A stretch of DNA of 64,000 bases from an uncultured Pelagibacteraceae bacterium. Its GTDB lineage: Bacteria; Pseudomonadota; Alphaproteobacteria; Pelagibacterales; Pelagibacteraceae. The position numbers and the translations under genes are program-made. Positions within the stretch are counted from its first letter, which is position 1; each line of letters opens with the position of its first letter. The stretch is from positions 1-64,000 of the forward strand of contig CACPLR010000003.1 of the NCBI GenBank assembly GCA_902634885.1, written 5' to 3'. The notes under the pieces are model-generated. The model saw nothing but the letters and a program-made list of their open reading frames with translations, ran no database searches and was not told where the DNA came from. Of this stretch, positions 9,585-18,462 are shown in pieces.

Positions 9585-11288
9585 ATGAAAGTAAGTGAAA
9601 TAAATAATTTATTAGAGCTCTTTTTTGAAAGATACAAATTACAAGATAAGAATAGTATTTTTTTAACACCTCTTAATAATAATCAAAGATCTTTTACGTG
9701 GGAGGAAACAAAAAATAAGATTTTAACACTCTCAGAAGAGATAAGTAATATTAATCAAAAGGGAGATAGATGCTTACTAATTTCTGAAAATAGACCAGAG
9801 TGGATGATTTCTGATCTTTCGATAATGTTGTCTGGTTCAATTACGGTTCCAGCCTACACTACATATGTTGAGAAAGATTACGAATATATTATTAATAATT
9901 GCCAGCCAAAAGTTTTAATTGTTTCTAATCAAGATCAATATTCTAAACTTGAAAACATACTTAAAAATAATAATACAATTAAAAAAATTATTTCATTTGA
10001 AGAACTTAATATTGATCAAGATAAATATCTTAATTTTAAAAATTTAAATTTTAGAAATAATGTTTCTAACTCTCCAGTATTTAAAATAGATATTACAAGA
10101 AAGGACCCTGCTTGTATAATTTATACTTCAGGAACACAAGGAAATCCAAAAGGAGTCATTTTAAGTCATGGAGGTATACTTAACAATTGTGAGGGAGCAA
10201 TGGAAATATTGGAACCTATTATTTCTAAAAATTCTAGATTCTTAACATGGTTACCTTTGTCACATTCTTATGAGCATGCGGTTCAATTTGTTCAAATTTG
10301 TATAGGCGCAAAAGTATTCTACGCCGAAAATATTGAGAAATTAATTAAAAATATAAATGATTGTAAACCACATATAATGACAGCTGTACCAAGATTTTAT
10401 CAGAACTTATATCAAAAAATTAATTCGGCATTTAATAAAGCAACAGGCTTGAAAAAGAAATTAATTTCTAAAATGTTACAAATTGGAAAAAAGAAAATCA
10501 ATAAACAACAACTTTCTTTAGTCGATAATGTTTTTGATTTTATCCTAGAAATTATTGTTAGAAAAAAAATAAAGTCTCAGTTTGGAGGAAATCTGAAAGC
10601 TTTTGTTTCTGGAGGAGGTCCTTTAGATAAAGATGTTGGAACATTTCTTAACGCTATCGGACTACCAACATTGCAAGGTTATGGACTAACAGAAACATCC
10701 CCTGTTGTGAGTTGTAATCCATTTCACGATATTAGAGTAGAGACTGTAGGACCACCTTTTAAAGGAAATGAAGTTAAAATTGCTCAAGATGGAGAGATAT
10801 TAGTTAAAGGGGAAAACGTTATGCTTGGTTACTGGAATAATAAAGAGGAGACAGATAAGGTATTAAAAGATGGATGGTTATATACAGGAGATATTGGTTT
10901 ATTTGAAAATGGCTATCTCAAGATTACGGATAGAAAAAAAGATATATTAGTTACACCTGGTGGAGATAATATTTCCCCATTAAAAATTGAAAATGAATTA
11001 GTAAATTCAGAATTTATTGATCAAGCAATCGTTTACGGTGATAATAAACCTTATTTAGTTTCAATGTTAGTTCTCAGTGAAGAAAAAAAAAATATAAATA
11101 TAGATGAAATTCAAAAAGAAATAGAAAAAATAAATAAAAATCTTACAAAAGTTGAAAAAATAAAAAAATTTTTTATTTCAAAAGAAAAATTTTCAATTGA
11201 AAATGGAATGCAAACACCAACAATGAAGTTAAAAAGATATAAAATAATTCAAAAGTTTAAAAATAAGTTTGAAAATTTATATTTGTAA
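9585..11288 (+). CDS. AMP-binding long-chain acyl-CoA synthetase family protein
   Basis: IIYTSGTQGNPKGVILSH, QGYGLTETSPV, DGWLYTGDIG, ITDRKKDILVTPGGDNISP. Confidence 0.92.
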   Translation: MKVSEINNLLELFFERYKLQDKNSIFLTPLNNNQRSFTWEETKNKILTLSEEISNINQKGDRCLLISENRPEWMISDLSIMLSGSITVPAYTTYVEKDYEYIINNCQPKVLIVSNQDQYSKLENILKNNNTIKKIISFEELNIDQDKYLNFKNLNFRNNVSNSPVFKIDITRKDPACIIYTSGTQGNPKGVILSHGGILNNCEGAMEILEPIISKNSRFLTWLPLSHSYEHAVQFVQICIGAKVFYAENIEKLIKNINDCKPHIMTAVPRFYQNLYQKINSAFNKATGLKKKLISKMLQIGKKKINKQQLSLVDNVFDFILEIIVRKKIKSQFGGNLKAFVSGGGPLDKDVGTFLNAIGLPTLQGYGLTETSPVVSCNPFHDIRVETVGPPFKGNEVKIAQDGEILVKGENVMLGYWNNKEETDKVLKDGWLYTGDIGLFENGYLKITDRKKDILVTPGGDNISPLKIENELVNSEFIDQAIVYGDNKPYLVSMLVLSEEKKNINIDEIQKEIEKINKNLTKVEKIKKFFISKEKFSIENGMQTPTMKLKRYKIIQKFKNKFENLYL

Positions 11289-11390
11289 AAAAATTATACT
11301 GATTATTTATCGCAATTTACTTAACTTTTTTTAAATAAAATTTAAAAAAAAATTTCCAAAGTTTATTTTTTTTGTAAAACAAATAAAGAT

Positions 11391-11419
11391 TTGACATAAC
11401 TATTCAAAAAAAATAAAAA
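11391..11419 (+). promoter_or_regulatory. Candidate sigma70-type promoter
   Basis: Exact TTGACA at 11391-11396, 17-nt spacer, weak -10 TAAAAA at 11414-11419. Confidence 0.45.
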
Positions 11420-11430
11420 AAGAATAACTA

Positions 11431-11451
11431 AACGAATCAAAAAGATTCGTT
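11431..11451 (+). promoter_or_regulatory. 5'-UTR hairpin of the basic-peptide gene
   Basis: Perfect 8-bp inverted repeat AACGAATC-AAAAA-GATTCGTT followed by A-tract and GGGAG SD. Confidence 0.55.
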
Positions 11452-11470
11452 AAAAAAAAGGGAGCTAAAG

Positions 11471-11554
11471 ATGGCTAAAAGAAGAAAAAAAGCTGCTAAA
11501 AAGAAAACTAAGAAAAAAGCTAAGAAAAAAGCTAAGAAGAGAAGAAGAAAATAG
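11471..11554 (+). CDS. 27-aa Lys/Arg-rich histone-tail-like peptide
   Basis: Not in ORF track. Hand translation MAKRRKKAAKKKTKKKAKKKAKKRRRK*; SD-like GGGAG upstream and terminator 24 nt downstream. Confidence 0.78.
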   Translation: MAKRRKKAAKKKTKKKAKKKAKKRRRK

Positions 11555-11577
11555 TTTAGTATTCTTTTTAATTGATT

Positions 11578-11616
11578 ACGCTTCTCATGGCGCTTGCGTG
11601 GGAAGCGTTTTTTTTT
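11578..11616 (+). terminator. Rho-independent terminator of the basic-peptide gene
   Basis: ACGCTTCTCA...TGGGAAGCGT stem (10 bp with one G-U) followed by an unbroken T run. Confidence 0.88.
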
Positions 11617-12466
11617 ATTCTGTTACAACTTCTTCAGAGATTTCTTCTGGTGCAGGCTTAGATTCAATTTTTTGAATTTGTTTTTCTAAATTTCTCTTAA
11701 GAGCTTTATCAAGTTTCTTTTGAGTATCTTCTAGATTAGTTCCCATTACAATTTGAAATTCTGTTAGTAACCTGTCGTAAGCTTTTTCAAAAAGTTGTCT
11801 TTCACTATATGATTGATCTATCATCAAATCGTCTCCTTTGTTTAGATCTCTTACTACTTCGGCAAGCTCATATATTTTACCCGATGATATTTTTGCTTCG
11901 TACTCCTGTGCCCTTCTGCTCCACATTGATCTTTTGATTTTAGGTTTACTTTTTAAAATACTAATACATTTGTTTACTTGATTTATTGTTGCAAGTGGCC
12001 TCAAATGCGATTGTTTATTTACTGGGACCATCCCACTAGCTTTATCTTTTTCAAATTTTAAAATATATGTTTCTACATCAATTCCACCGATGTTAATCTT
12101 TTTGAATTCAGTAATCTGACCAACACCGTGTTTCGGGTAAACTACATAATCTTTAACTTTATACTCCCTTTTTTCAGTCTCTTGTTTTTTTACTTTTTTA
12201 ATCTCTGGCTTTTGCTCATTATTTTTAGGAATTCTTAAAGTCTCAGTTTTTACCTGGGCTTTTTCTATCTTTTTTGGTTTAGATGAATTTTTAAATATTT
12301 TACTTGTTTTAGTTTTTTTAAGAACTTTTTTTTTTGGAATTTTTTTTGTTTTTGCTAGTTTTGTTTTTTTTTTAATTACTTTATTTACTTTTACTTTAGT
12401 TTTCTTATTGGGTGTTTTCTTTAAAATATTTTTCAAATTTATCATCTTCGTTTTTAAATTTTTCAT
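11615..12466 (-). CDS. carD: CarD/CdnL-family transcription regulator with long Lys-rich N-terminal tail
   Basis: [48 protein letters not shown]...LRPL, preceded by about 100 residues of Lys-rich low-complexity sequence. Exact start uncertain. Confidence 0.88.
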   Translation of the reverse strand: MKNLKTKMINLKNILKKTPNKKTKVKVNKVIKKKTKLAKTKKIPKKKVLKKTKTSKIFKNSSKPKKIEKAQVKTETLRIPKNNEQKPEIKKVKKQETEKREYKVKDYVVYPKHGVGQITEFKKINIGGIDVETYILKFEKDKASGMVPVNKQSHLRPLATINQVNKCISILKSKPKIKRSMWSRRAQEYEAKISSGKIYELAEVVRDLNKGDDLMIDQSYSERQLFEKAYDRLLTEFQIVMGTNLEDTQKKLDKALKRNLEKQIQKIESKPAPEEISEEVVTE

Positions 12467-12734
12467 GATCCTCAGGGGGATCTTTTTTTTCGTTTATGTT
12501 TGGCCAAATTTCAGAGTACTTTGTATTCATCTCAAGCCATTTCTCACTACCTGGCTCTGTATCTGAAACTATAGCATCGACTGGACACTCAGGCTCGCAA
12601 ACGCCACAATCTATACACTCATCAGGTTTAATTACAAGCATATTTTTACCTTCATAAAAACAATCAACTGGACAAACTTCAACACAATCCATCAATTTAC
12701 ATTTAATACATTTTTCATTAACAAGATATGTCAT
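12405..12734 (-). CDS. fdxA: 7Fe ferredoxin FdxA
   Basis: [29 protein letters not shown]...[16 protein letters not shown], typical FdxA cluster ligands. Confidence 0.95.
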   Translation of the reverse strand: MTYLVNEKCIKCKLMDCVEVCPVDCFYEGKNMLVIKPDECIDCGVCEPECPVDAIVSDTEPGSEKWLEMNTKYSEIWPNINEKKDPPEDHEKFKNEDDKFEKYFKENTQ

Positions 12735-13153
12735 TACAACTTTTTTTTAATTTTTTCTTTGATATCCCCAACTACTTTATTATCTAAATACATCAAGCCT
12801 GATAAACGTCTCATTAAATTGGTTTCATAAACATCCGCATTTTCATCAGAATAAATAATCTTCCATAGCGCTTCTATTATAATTTTTTTTTTATCTTCAC
12901 TTATGTTTTTAACCTTTTTTGTAAAATCTAATATTTGATTTGAATCCTGTTCTTTTTTTTCAGCTTCTTGAATTATCTCCTCTAAATTTTCATCTTTTGC
13001 ACCCATTTCAATTAATGCTTTGATGATTATATTTTTTTCCTTTTCTGTGTAGTTTTCATCAATTTTTGCTGAATGAATTAATAAAGAGCAAATGGCAATT
13101 AAAGAAACATTATTTTCTTTGTTACTCTCATTTTTTTTAAAAAGGTTGAACAT
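12734..13153 (-). CDS. TerB-like tellurite-resistance-domain protein
   Basis: 139 aa; [22 protein letters not shown] and [23 protein letters not shown]. Confidence 0.75.
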   Translation of the reverse strand: MFNLFKKNESNKENNVSLIAICSLLIHSAKIDENYTEKEKNIIIKALIEMGAKDENLEEIIQEAEKKEQDSNQILDFTKKVKNISEDKKKIIIEALWKIIYSDENADVYETNLMRRLSGLMYLDNKVVGDIKEKIKKKL

Positions 13154-15639
13154 TAATCTAAATTAAGTTGCTTTAAAACTTGAAAAGGATTGTCTTTAAT
13201 TTCTTTATTTACATTCTTATTCTTAAACACTTTTTTAGACGGTAAATACTTGAAGTAAAGATCTTTTTCTTTTTCGAATGTTTTATAATTCATTTTATTT
13301 AATATTTTTATAAAATTTTCCTTATTACAACCTAATAAATTTAACATGTCAGGTATTAGTTTTATCTCAGTGTCATTGTTTTTGTTTTTTGAATTAAAAA
13401 TCATAAGAAATAGCCTTTCTAGAATATCAATTCTTATATAAAACCTATCAAATTTTTCAAATCCACATAAAAGCATAAATTCTCTATTAGATGGTTTGTC
13501 TTGCTCTAAAAAGTTTAACCCAAACATTGGAGGTTCTAATTTTTCATTTTTTTCATTATAATTTTTCCACAACAGAGTTCTTAATGCGACTGCACTTGGT
13601 TTAAATAATTTAAATAAAAAAATATGATAGCGTCCAAATCTTACTCCCAAATTTCTTAGTTTTTTTCTCTCATTTTGATCAAGCTTTTTAAGATATGATA
13701 AAACATCTTCCCTCTTCACAACCCCATTATTTTCATATAGGTGATATGCTAAGGCCCTAAGGTCTGAGTTTTTTTCTTGAGTATTTTTTAAATCAACCAA
13801 GCTTTTTAATTCCGTGTTTATTTTTTTTTGTATCCATCCTTGAATAAATAAATCAAGTTTACTTTTCTCCTCATTTTCAATCATTTCATCTATAAATAAA
13901 TGTATTTTTGGATTTAAATAATCCTCACCTGGTAATAATTTAGCTATTTGATTATTTTTCCAATAAATTTTAAAATCTTCTTTTAATTCTATTAATCCAG
14001 TGTCAATTATCTGCTTTATTCTTTTTATAATTTCCGGACTTACATTTTGCCTAGCCGCTTTTTTAAGTGATTTTATATCAGCATCTAAAGCATCAACCTT
14101 TAAATCTAAATGCAATTTTAAAGCTTTTAAATTTCCAATATACTGCCTATTAATCATCACTTTTTCATCTTCTATAATTTCCGTACTAAAAGTGATATCT
14201 TGTTTTAACCCTCTAGCTAGCACACTTGCTCTTTTGTCAATAAAAGTTTTTGTTAATTCTTCATGTAATTTATCAGATAGTTTATCTTCAAGATTTTTTG
14301 CTCTTTCAACCCAGTAATCTTGATTTTCTACCCAATTTGCTTTATTTGCAACGTAAGACCATGTTCTAACATTTGCAATTCTATTTGATATAGAGTCGAC
14401 GTTTCCCTCAATTTTATCTAACGAATTTAGCTGTTCTTTCATATATTGATTTGGAATTCTTTTATTTTCACTGGTTAGGAATTTAAAAACTTTACTAATA
14501 ATTTCTAAATGATGTCCATATGTTTTCTTTACAAAATCAGGTATTTGGCAGCATTCCCATAGAATCTTTAAATTATATGAATTTCCCAGAATTTGAAAAT
14601 CATTTGCATCTTTTAAAAAATATTTTAAGGCTTTTTCATCTTCACATTCATAAATTCTTCTAAGCCATTCTTTATCTGGTTTCTCTTCAAGAGATTTAAT
14701 TAGATTTAATTTACTACTAAAGTTTAATTTTGAATTCCTCCAAAATATTTGATTTATTTGTGGAAATTTATGTTGTTCTAATGCTTCAATCTCTTCAGGA
14801 TTAATCTCCCCGCATTCACCAGTTATTCCAAACAAACCATCGTTTAAGTATCTCCCAGCTCGTCCAGCGATTTGTCCTATTTCAGAAATATTAAGTCTTC
14901 TTAATTTTTTTCCATCAAATTTTTTAATATTTGAAAAAAAAACTTGATCTAAGTCCATATTTATACCCATTCCTATTGCATCAGTTGCAACTAAATAGTC
15001 TACGTCCCCAGATTGATACAAACTAACTTGAGCATTACGAGTCTTTGGACTAAGTGAACCCATAACAATAGCAGCCCCACCTTTTTGTCTTCTGATGAGC
15101 TCAGCAATTGCATAAACTTCTTCAGCTGAAAAAGCTATTACAGCACTTTTTCTTTCTATTCTTGATATTTTTTTATGTCCCCCAAATGAAAGTTTTGAAA
15201 ATCTTTCTTTATTAATAAATTCAATATCATCACTCAATTTTTGTATAATGGGTTTTATTGTATTAGACCCCATTAGCATTGTTAATTTTTCACCTCGTAG
15301 ATTTAATAATCTATCTGTAAAAATATGACCTCTTTCATTATCGCTGCACATTTGAATTTCATCTACCCCTACAAACTCAAGATTTTTATCAATAGGCATC
15401 GATTCTACTGTGCAAAGAAAATATTTTGCATTAATTGGTATAATTTTTTCCTCTCCTGTTATTAGAGCAACTTTTGATGGATCAATTTTTTTTATAATTT
15501 TGTCATAGACCTCTCTTGCCAATAATCTTAATGGGAAACCAATCATTCCTGACTGAAAGGAAAGCATAGTTTCTATTGCTAGAAAGGTTTTTCCAGTATT
15601 TGTTGGACCAAGAACAGCTGTAATTTTATTTTTTGACAT
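13153..15639 (-). CDS. SUV3/MgpS-like ATP-dependent RNA helicase
   Basis: Walker A GPTNTGKT, VDEIQM, ATDAIGMGINM, QIAGRAGRY. Confidence 0.92.
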   Translation of the reverse strand: MSKNKITAVLGPTNTGKTFLAIETMLSFQSGMIGFPLRLLAREVYDKIIKKIDPSKVALITGEEKIIPINAKYFLCTVESMPIDKNLEFVGVDEIQMCSDNERGHIFTDRLLNLRGEKLTMLMGSNTIKPIIQKLSDDIEFINKERFSKLSFGGHKKISRIERKSAVIAFSAEEVYAIAELIRRQKGGAAIVMGSLSPKTRNAQVSLYQSGDVDYLVATDAIGMGINMDLDQVFFSNIKKFDGKKLRRLNISEIGQIAGRAGRYLNDGLFGITGECGEINPEEIEALEQHKFPQINQIFWRNSKLNFSSKLNLIKSLEEKPDKEWLRRIYECEDEKALKYFLKDANDFQILGNSYNLKILWECCQIPDFVKKTYGHHLEIISKVFKFLTSENKRIPNQYMKEQLNSLDKIEGNVDSISNRIANVRTWSYVANKANWVENQDYWVERAKNLEDKLSDKLHEELTKTFIDKRASVLARGLKQDITFSTEIIEDEKVMINRQYIGNLKALKLHLDLKVDALDADIKSLKKAARQNVSPEIIKRIKQIIDTGLIELKEDFKIYWKNNQIAKLLPGEDYLNPKIHLFIDEMIENEEKSKLDLFIQGWIQKKINTELKSLVDLKNTQEKNSDLRALAYHLYENNGVVKREDVLSYLKKLDQNERKKLRNLGVRFGRYHIFLFKLFKPSAVALRTLLWKNYNEKNEKLEPPMFGLNFLEQDKPSNREFMLLCGFEKFDRFYIRIDILERLFLMIFNSKNKNNDTEIKLIPDMLNLLGCNKENFIKILNKMNYKTFEKEKDLYFKYLPSKKVFKNKNVNKEIKDNPFQVLKQLNLD

Positions 15640-15802
15640 TTCTACTTTTGGTATGATCTTTTTTTTGCCTACTATATTTTGTTGCCTGAAAAGAACAAAT
15701 ATAGTCTAAAACTAGTCCGAATCAGAGGTGAAAAAGTTCTCATTTTAAATTATTATTGGATAAAGTTATCACAATTAACAAAAATTCAATATATTTTTTT
15801 CG

Positions 15803-17758
15803 ATGCAAAAAAAATTATGGGAAGCTACTATATCCCAAAAAGAAAACTCAAACTTACGTGGTTTTGAAAAATTTTTAACTAATAAATATAATTTTAAAAG
15901 TAATAAAGATTATAACAAACTACTAAAATGGAGTTTACAAAACCAAAGTTCTTTTTGGAGTGATATTTGGGACTTTGCAAAAGTTAAAGGAATTAAATCA
16001 TTAAAATATAAAACCCATAAAAAATTTACTAAAAATCAATTTTTAGTTAACTCAAAATTAAATTTTGCAGAAAATCTTCTAGTGAGAGACAATAATCAAA
16101 AAGCCATTACTTTTATCAGCGAAAATGGTTTTAAAGAAACTAGATCTTGGATTAACCTTAAAGAGAATGTTGAAGATTTAGCAACATTTTTTAAAAAACA
16201 TAAAATAAAAAAGGGTACCCGAATTGCTGCTTACATGCCAAACCAAATTGAGACAGTTGAATGTTTCTTAGCAACTGCAGCTATTGGTGCTATCTGGTCA
16301 TCTTGCTCACCTGATTTTGGAACACCAGGACTAATTGAGAGATTTTCACAGATAAAACCAAAAATTTTAATAATAACTGACAGGTATTATTACAATGGAA
16401 AAGAAATAAGTATTCTAGAAAGATTGTCATCAATTGTTCATAAGATAAAATCCATAAAACATGTTCTTATATTTTCATACCCCGGAAAAAAATTAATTAA
16501 AATTAGCAATTTAAAAAAAGTAAATATTTTTACAAAAAAAAATATTCTTCATTCAAAAAACAAAATTTTTAAGTATGAAAAGTTCGATTTTAATGATGAC
16601 TTAGCTATTTTATATTCAAGTGGAACAACAGGAAAACCAAAGTGTATTTGCCACCGACTTGGAGGAGTCCTACTTCAACACTTGAAAGAACATAAACTTC
16701 ATTGTGAAATTAAACCAGGAGATAATATATTTTATTTTACTACTTGTGGATGGATGATGTGGAATTGGCTTGTAAGTGCACTGGCCAGTGAAGCTTCAAT
16801 TGTTTTATTTGATGGTTTTCCAATGCACAAAAATAAAGATCTTTTATTTAAAATAGCTGAAAACGAAAAAATATCACTATTGGGTGTTAGTGCGAAATTT
16901 ATTGATCAACTTAAAAAATTAAAATTAAATATTAAGTCTAAATTTAAACTAAAATATCTTAAAACTATATGTTCAACCGGTTCACCACTATCATCTGAAG
17001 GTTTTGAATATATTTATAGAAATGTAAAAAAAAATGTGCATTTGTCTTCCATCTCTGGGGGAACAGATATTGTATCGTGTTTTGTTTTAGGAAATATATT
17101 TTCTCCAGTTTTTAGTGGTGAGATTCAAAATAATGGACTAGGTATGGATGTTGATGTTTTCTCAGAAAGAGGGAAAACAATACTTAATCAAAAGGGTGAA
17201 CTTGTCTGCAAATCTCCATTTCCATCAATGCCAAACAAATTTTGGAATGATCCAGGAGGCAAAAAATATCAAAGAGCATACTTCTTAAAATTTAAAAATA
17301 TCTGGCATCACGGAGATTATGCTGAGCGAAAAAAAAATGGAGGTTATATAATTTACGGTCGATCAGACGCAACACTAAATCCTGGGGGTGTTAGACTAGG
17401 GACTGCTGAGATATACTCAGTTATCGAAAATTTTAAAGAAGTTAAAGAATCTATAGTTGTAGGACAAAAATGGGATAACGACATAAGAATAATTCTCTTT
17501 GTTGTTATGAGCAAATCTTTTACTTTAAATGATGATTTAATTTCAAGATTAAAAAAAAGAATAAGAAGTGAGGCATCACCAAGACATGTTCCATCAAAAA
17601 TAATTCAAGTTTCAGATATACCTCGAACAAAGAATGGAAAGATTGTTGAATTAGCAGTAAAAAATACAATTGAAGGAAGTAAAATTAGAAATGTTCAAGC
17701 TTTAGCTAATCCAAACGTTTTAAATGAGTTTAAAAATATAAAGCAGCTTAAATTTTAA
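15803..17758 (+). CDS. Acetoacetyl-CoA synthetase
   Basis: 651 aa; LYSSGTTGKPKCICHRLGGVLLQHLKEH, TTCGWMMWNWLVS, SGGTDIVSCF, RSDATLNPGGVRLGTAEIY. Confidence 0.93.
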   Translation: MQKKLWEATISQKENSNLRGFEKFLTNKYNFKSNKDYNKLLKWSLQNQSSFWSDIWDFAKVKGIKSLKYKTHKKFTKNQFLVNSKLNFAENLLVRDNNQKAITFISENGFKETRSWINLKENVEDLATFFKKHKIKKGTRIAAYMPNQIETVECFLATAAIGAIWSSCSPDFGTPGLIERFSQIKPKILIITDRYYYNGKEISILERLSSIVHKIKSIKHVLIFSYPGKKLIKISNLKKVNIFTKKNILHSKNKIFKYEKFDFNDDLAILYSSGTTGKPKCICHRLGGVLLQHLKEHKLHCEIKPGDNIFYFTTCGWMMWNWLVSALASEASIVLFDGFPMHKNKDLLFKIAENEKISLLGVSAKFIDQLKKLKLNIKSKFKLKYLKTICSTGSPLSSEGFEYIYRNVKKNVHLSSISGGTDIVSCFVLGNIFSPVFSGEIQNNGLGMDVDVFSERGKTILNQKGELVCKSPFPSMPNKFWNDPGGKKYQRAYFLKFKNIWHHGDYAERKKNGGYIIYGRSDATLNPGGVRLGTAEIYSVIENFKEVKESIVVGQKWDNDIRIILFVVMSKSFTLNDDLISRLKKRIRSEASPRHVPSKIIQVSDIPRTKNGKIVELAVKNTIEGSKIRNVQALANPNVLNEFKNIKQLKF

Positions 17759-17764
17759 AATTTT

Positions 17765-18169
17765 TTATAACTTCTTTTTTAATTTTTTCCACACCCCTGA
17801 AGCTATAGCGATTTTATTTTTTTTTGATCTCAATTCACAATTCATAAAAACTAATGTGTTAGTTACTTTTTGAATTTTTACTTCACCTATAATTTCATCA
17901 CCAATCTTTGAGGAACCAATATATTTAATATCTAATGAAATAGTTACACAGACTTTATTTCCTGCAGATCGATATACTGCAGTACCTGCACCAGCATCAA
18001 TTATTGATGCAATATACCCACCGTGAGTAATTCCAACTTTATTAATATGATTTTTTTTTACTTTTGTTTTAAATCGATATCTATCTTTTGTTAAATCTCT
18101 GAAAAATAAACCACCGTTATGTTTCATAAAACCAGGTTTTTTGCTTATTTGGTGATAAATTTTACTCAT
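17765..18169 (-). CDS. PaaI-type hotdog-fold thioesterase
   Basis: KVGITHGGYIASIIDAGAGTAVYRSAG and VTISLDIKYIGSSKIGDEI. Confidence 0.87.
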   Translation of the reverse strand: MSKIYHQISKKPGFMKHNGGLFFRDLTKDRYRFKTKVKKNHINKVGITHGGYIASIIDAGAGTAVYRSAGNKVCVTISLDIKYIGSSKIGDEIIGEVKIQKVTNTLVFMNCELRSKKNKIAIASGVWKKLKKKL

Positions 18170-18246
18170 TAAATAAATACACTAATCATAACAAGAATAA
18201 CTATCACAATTAAAAAAAAATAAATAACTGATTTTTGAAGCGACAA
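18169..18246 (-). CDS. Candidate 25-aa hydrophobic membrane micro-ORF
   Basis: Not in ORF track. TTG start; MSLQKSVIYFFLIVIVILVMISVFI*; AAGGA upstream; stop shares one base with the thioesterase ATG (TAATG). Confidence 0.55.
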   Translation of the reverse strand: MSLQKSVIYFFLIVIVILVMISVFI

Positions 18247-18265
18247 ATTTATTCCTTTCCAATTT

Positions 18266-18342
18266 TGGTGCGCCTGCTAGGAGTTGAACCCAGAACCTCC
18301 TGGTCCGTAGCCAAGCGCTCTATCCAATTGAGCTACAGGCGC
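18266..18342 (-). tRNA. tRNA-Arg (anticodon ACG), CCA encoded
   Basis: Reverse complement GCGCCTGTAGCTCAATTGGATAGAGCGCTTGGCTACGGACCAGGAGGTTCTGGGTTCAACTCCTAGCAGGCGCACCA; loop CTACGGA. Confidence 0.96.
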
Positions 18343-18400
18343 GACTTATTAAAGTATTTTAGTTTAATTTTTAATCTATATTTGTGATTATTCAAATATT

Positions 18401-18424
18401 GATTATTTATTTTTGGAAATAATC
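18401..18424 (+). promoter_or_regulatory. Inverted repeat upstream of aceE
   Basis: Perfect 8-bp arms GATTATTT/AAATAATC around ATTTTTGG, 39 bp before the aceE start. Confidence 0.35.
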
Positions 18425-18462
18425 ATCTATTTTAGAATAAAAGGTATATATAATATTTCAAA

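Noticed and set aside
9302-9598. 98-aa plus-strand ORF in the track
   Set aside because: It is antisense to the DedA-like gene and runs through tRNA-Leu; no domain signal.
15679-15867. 62-aa ORF upstream of and overlapping the acetoacetyl-CoA synthetase gene
   Set aside because: Out of frame with the strong downstream CDS; no SD or domain evidence.
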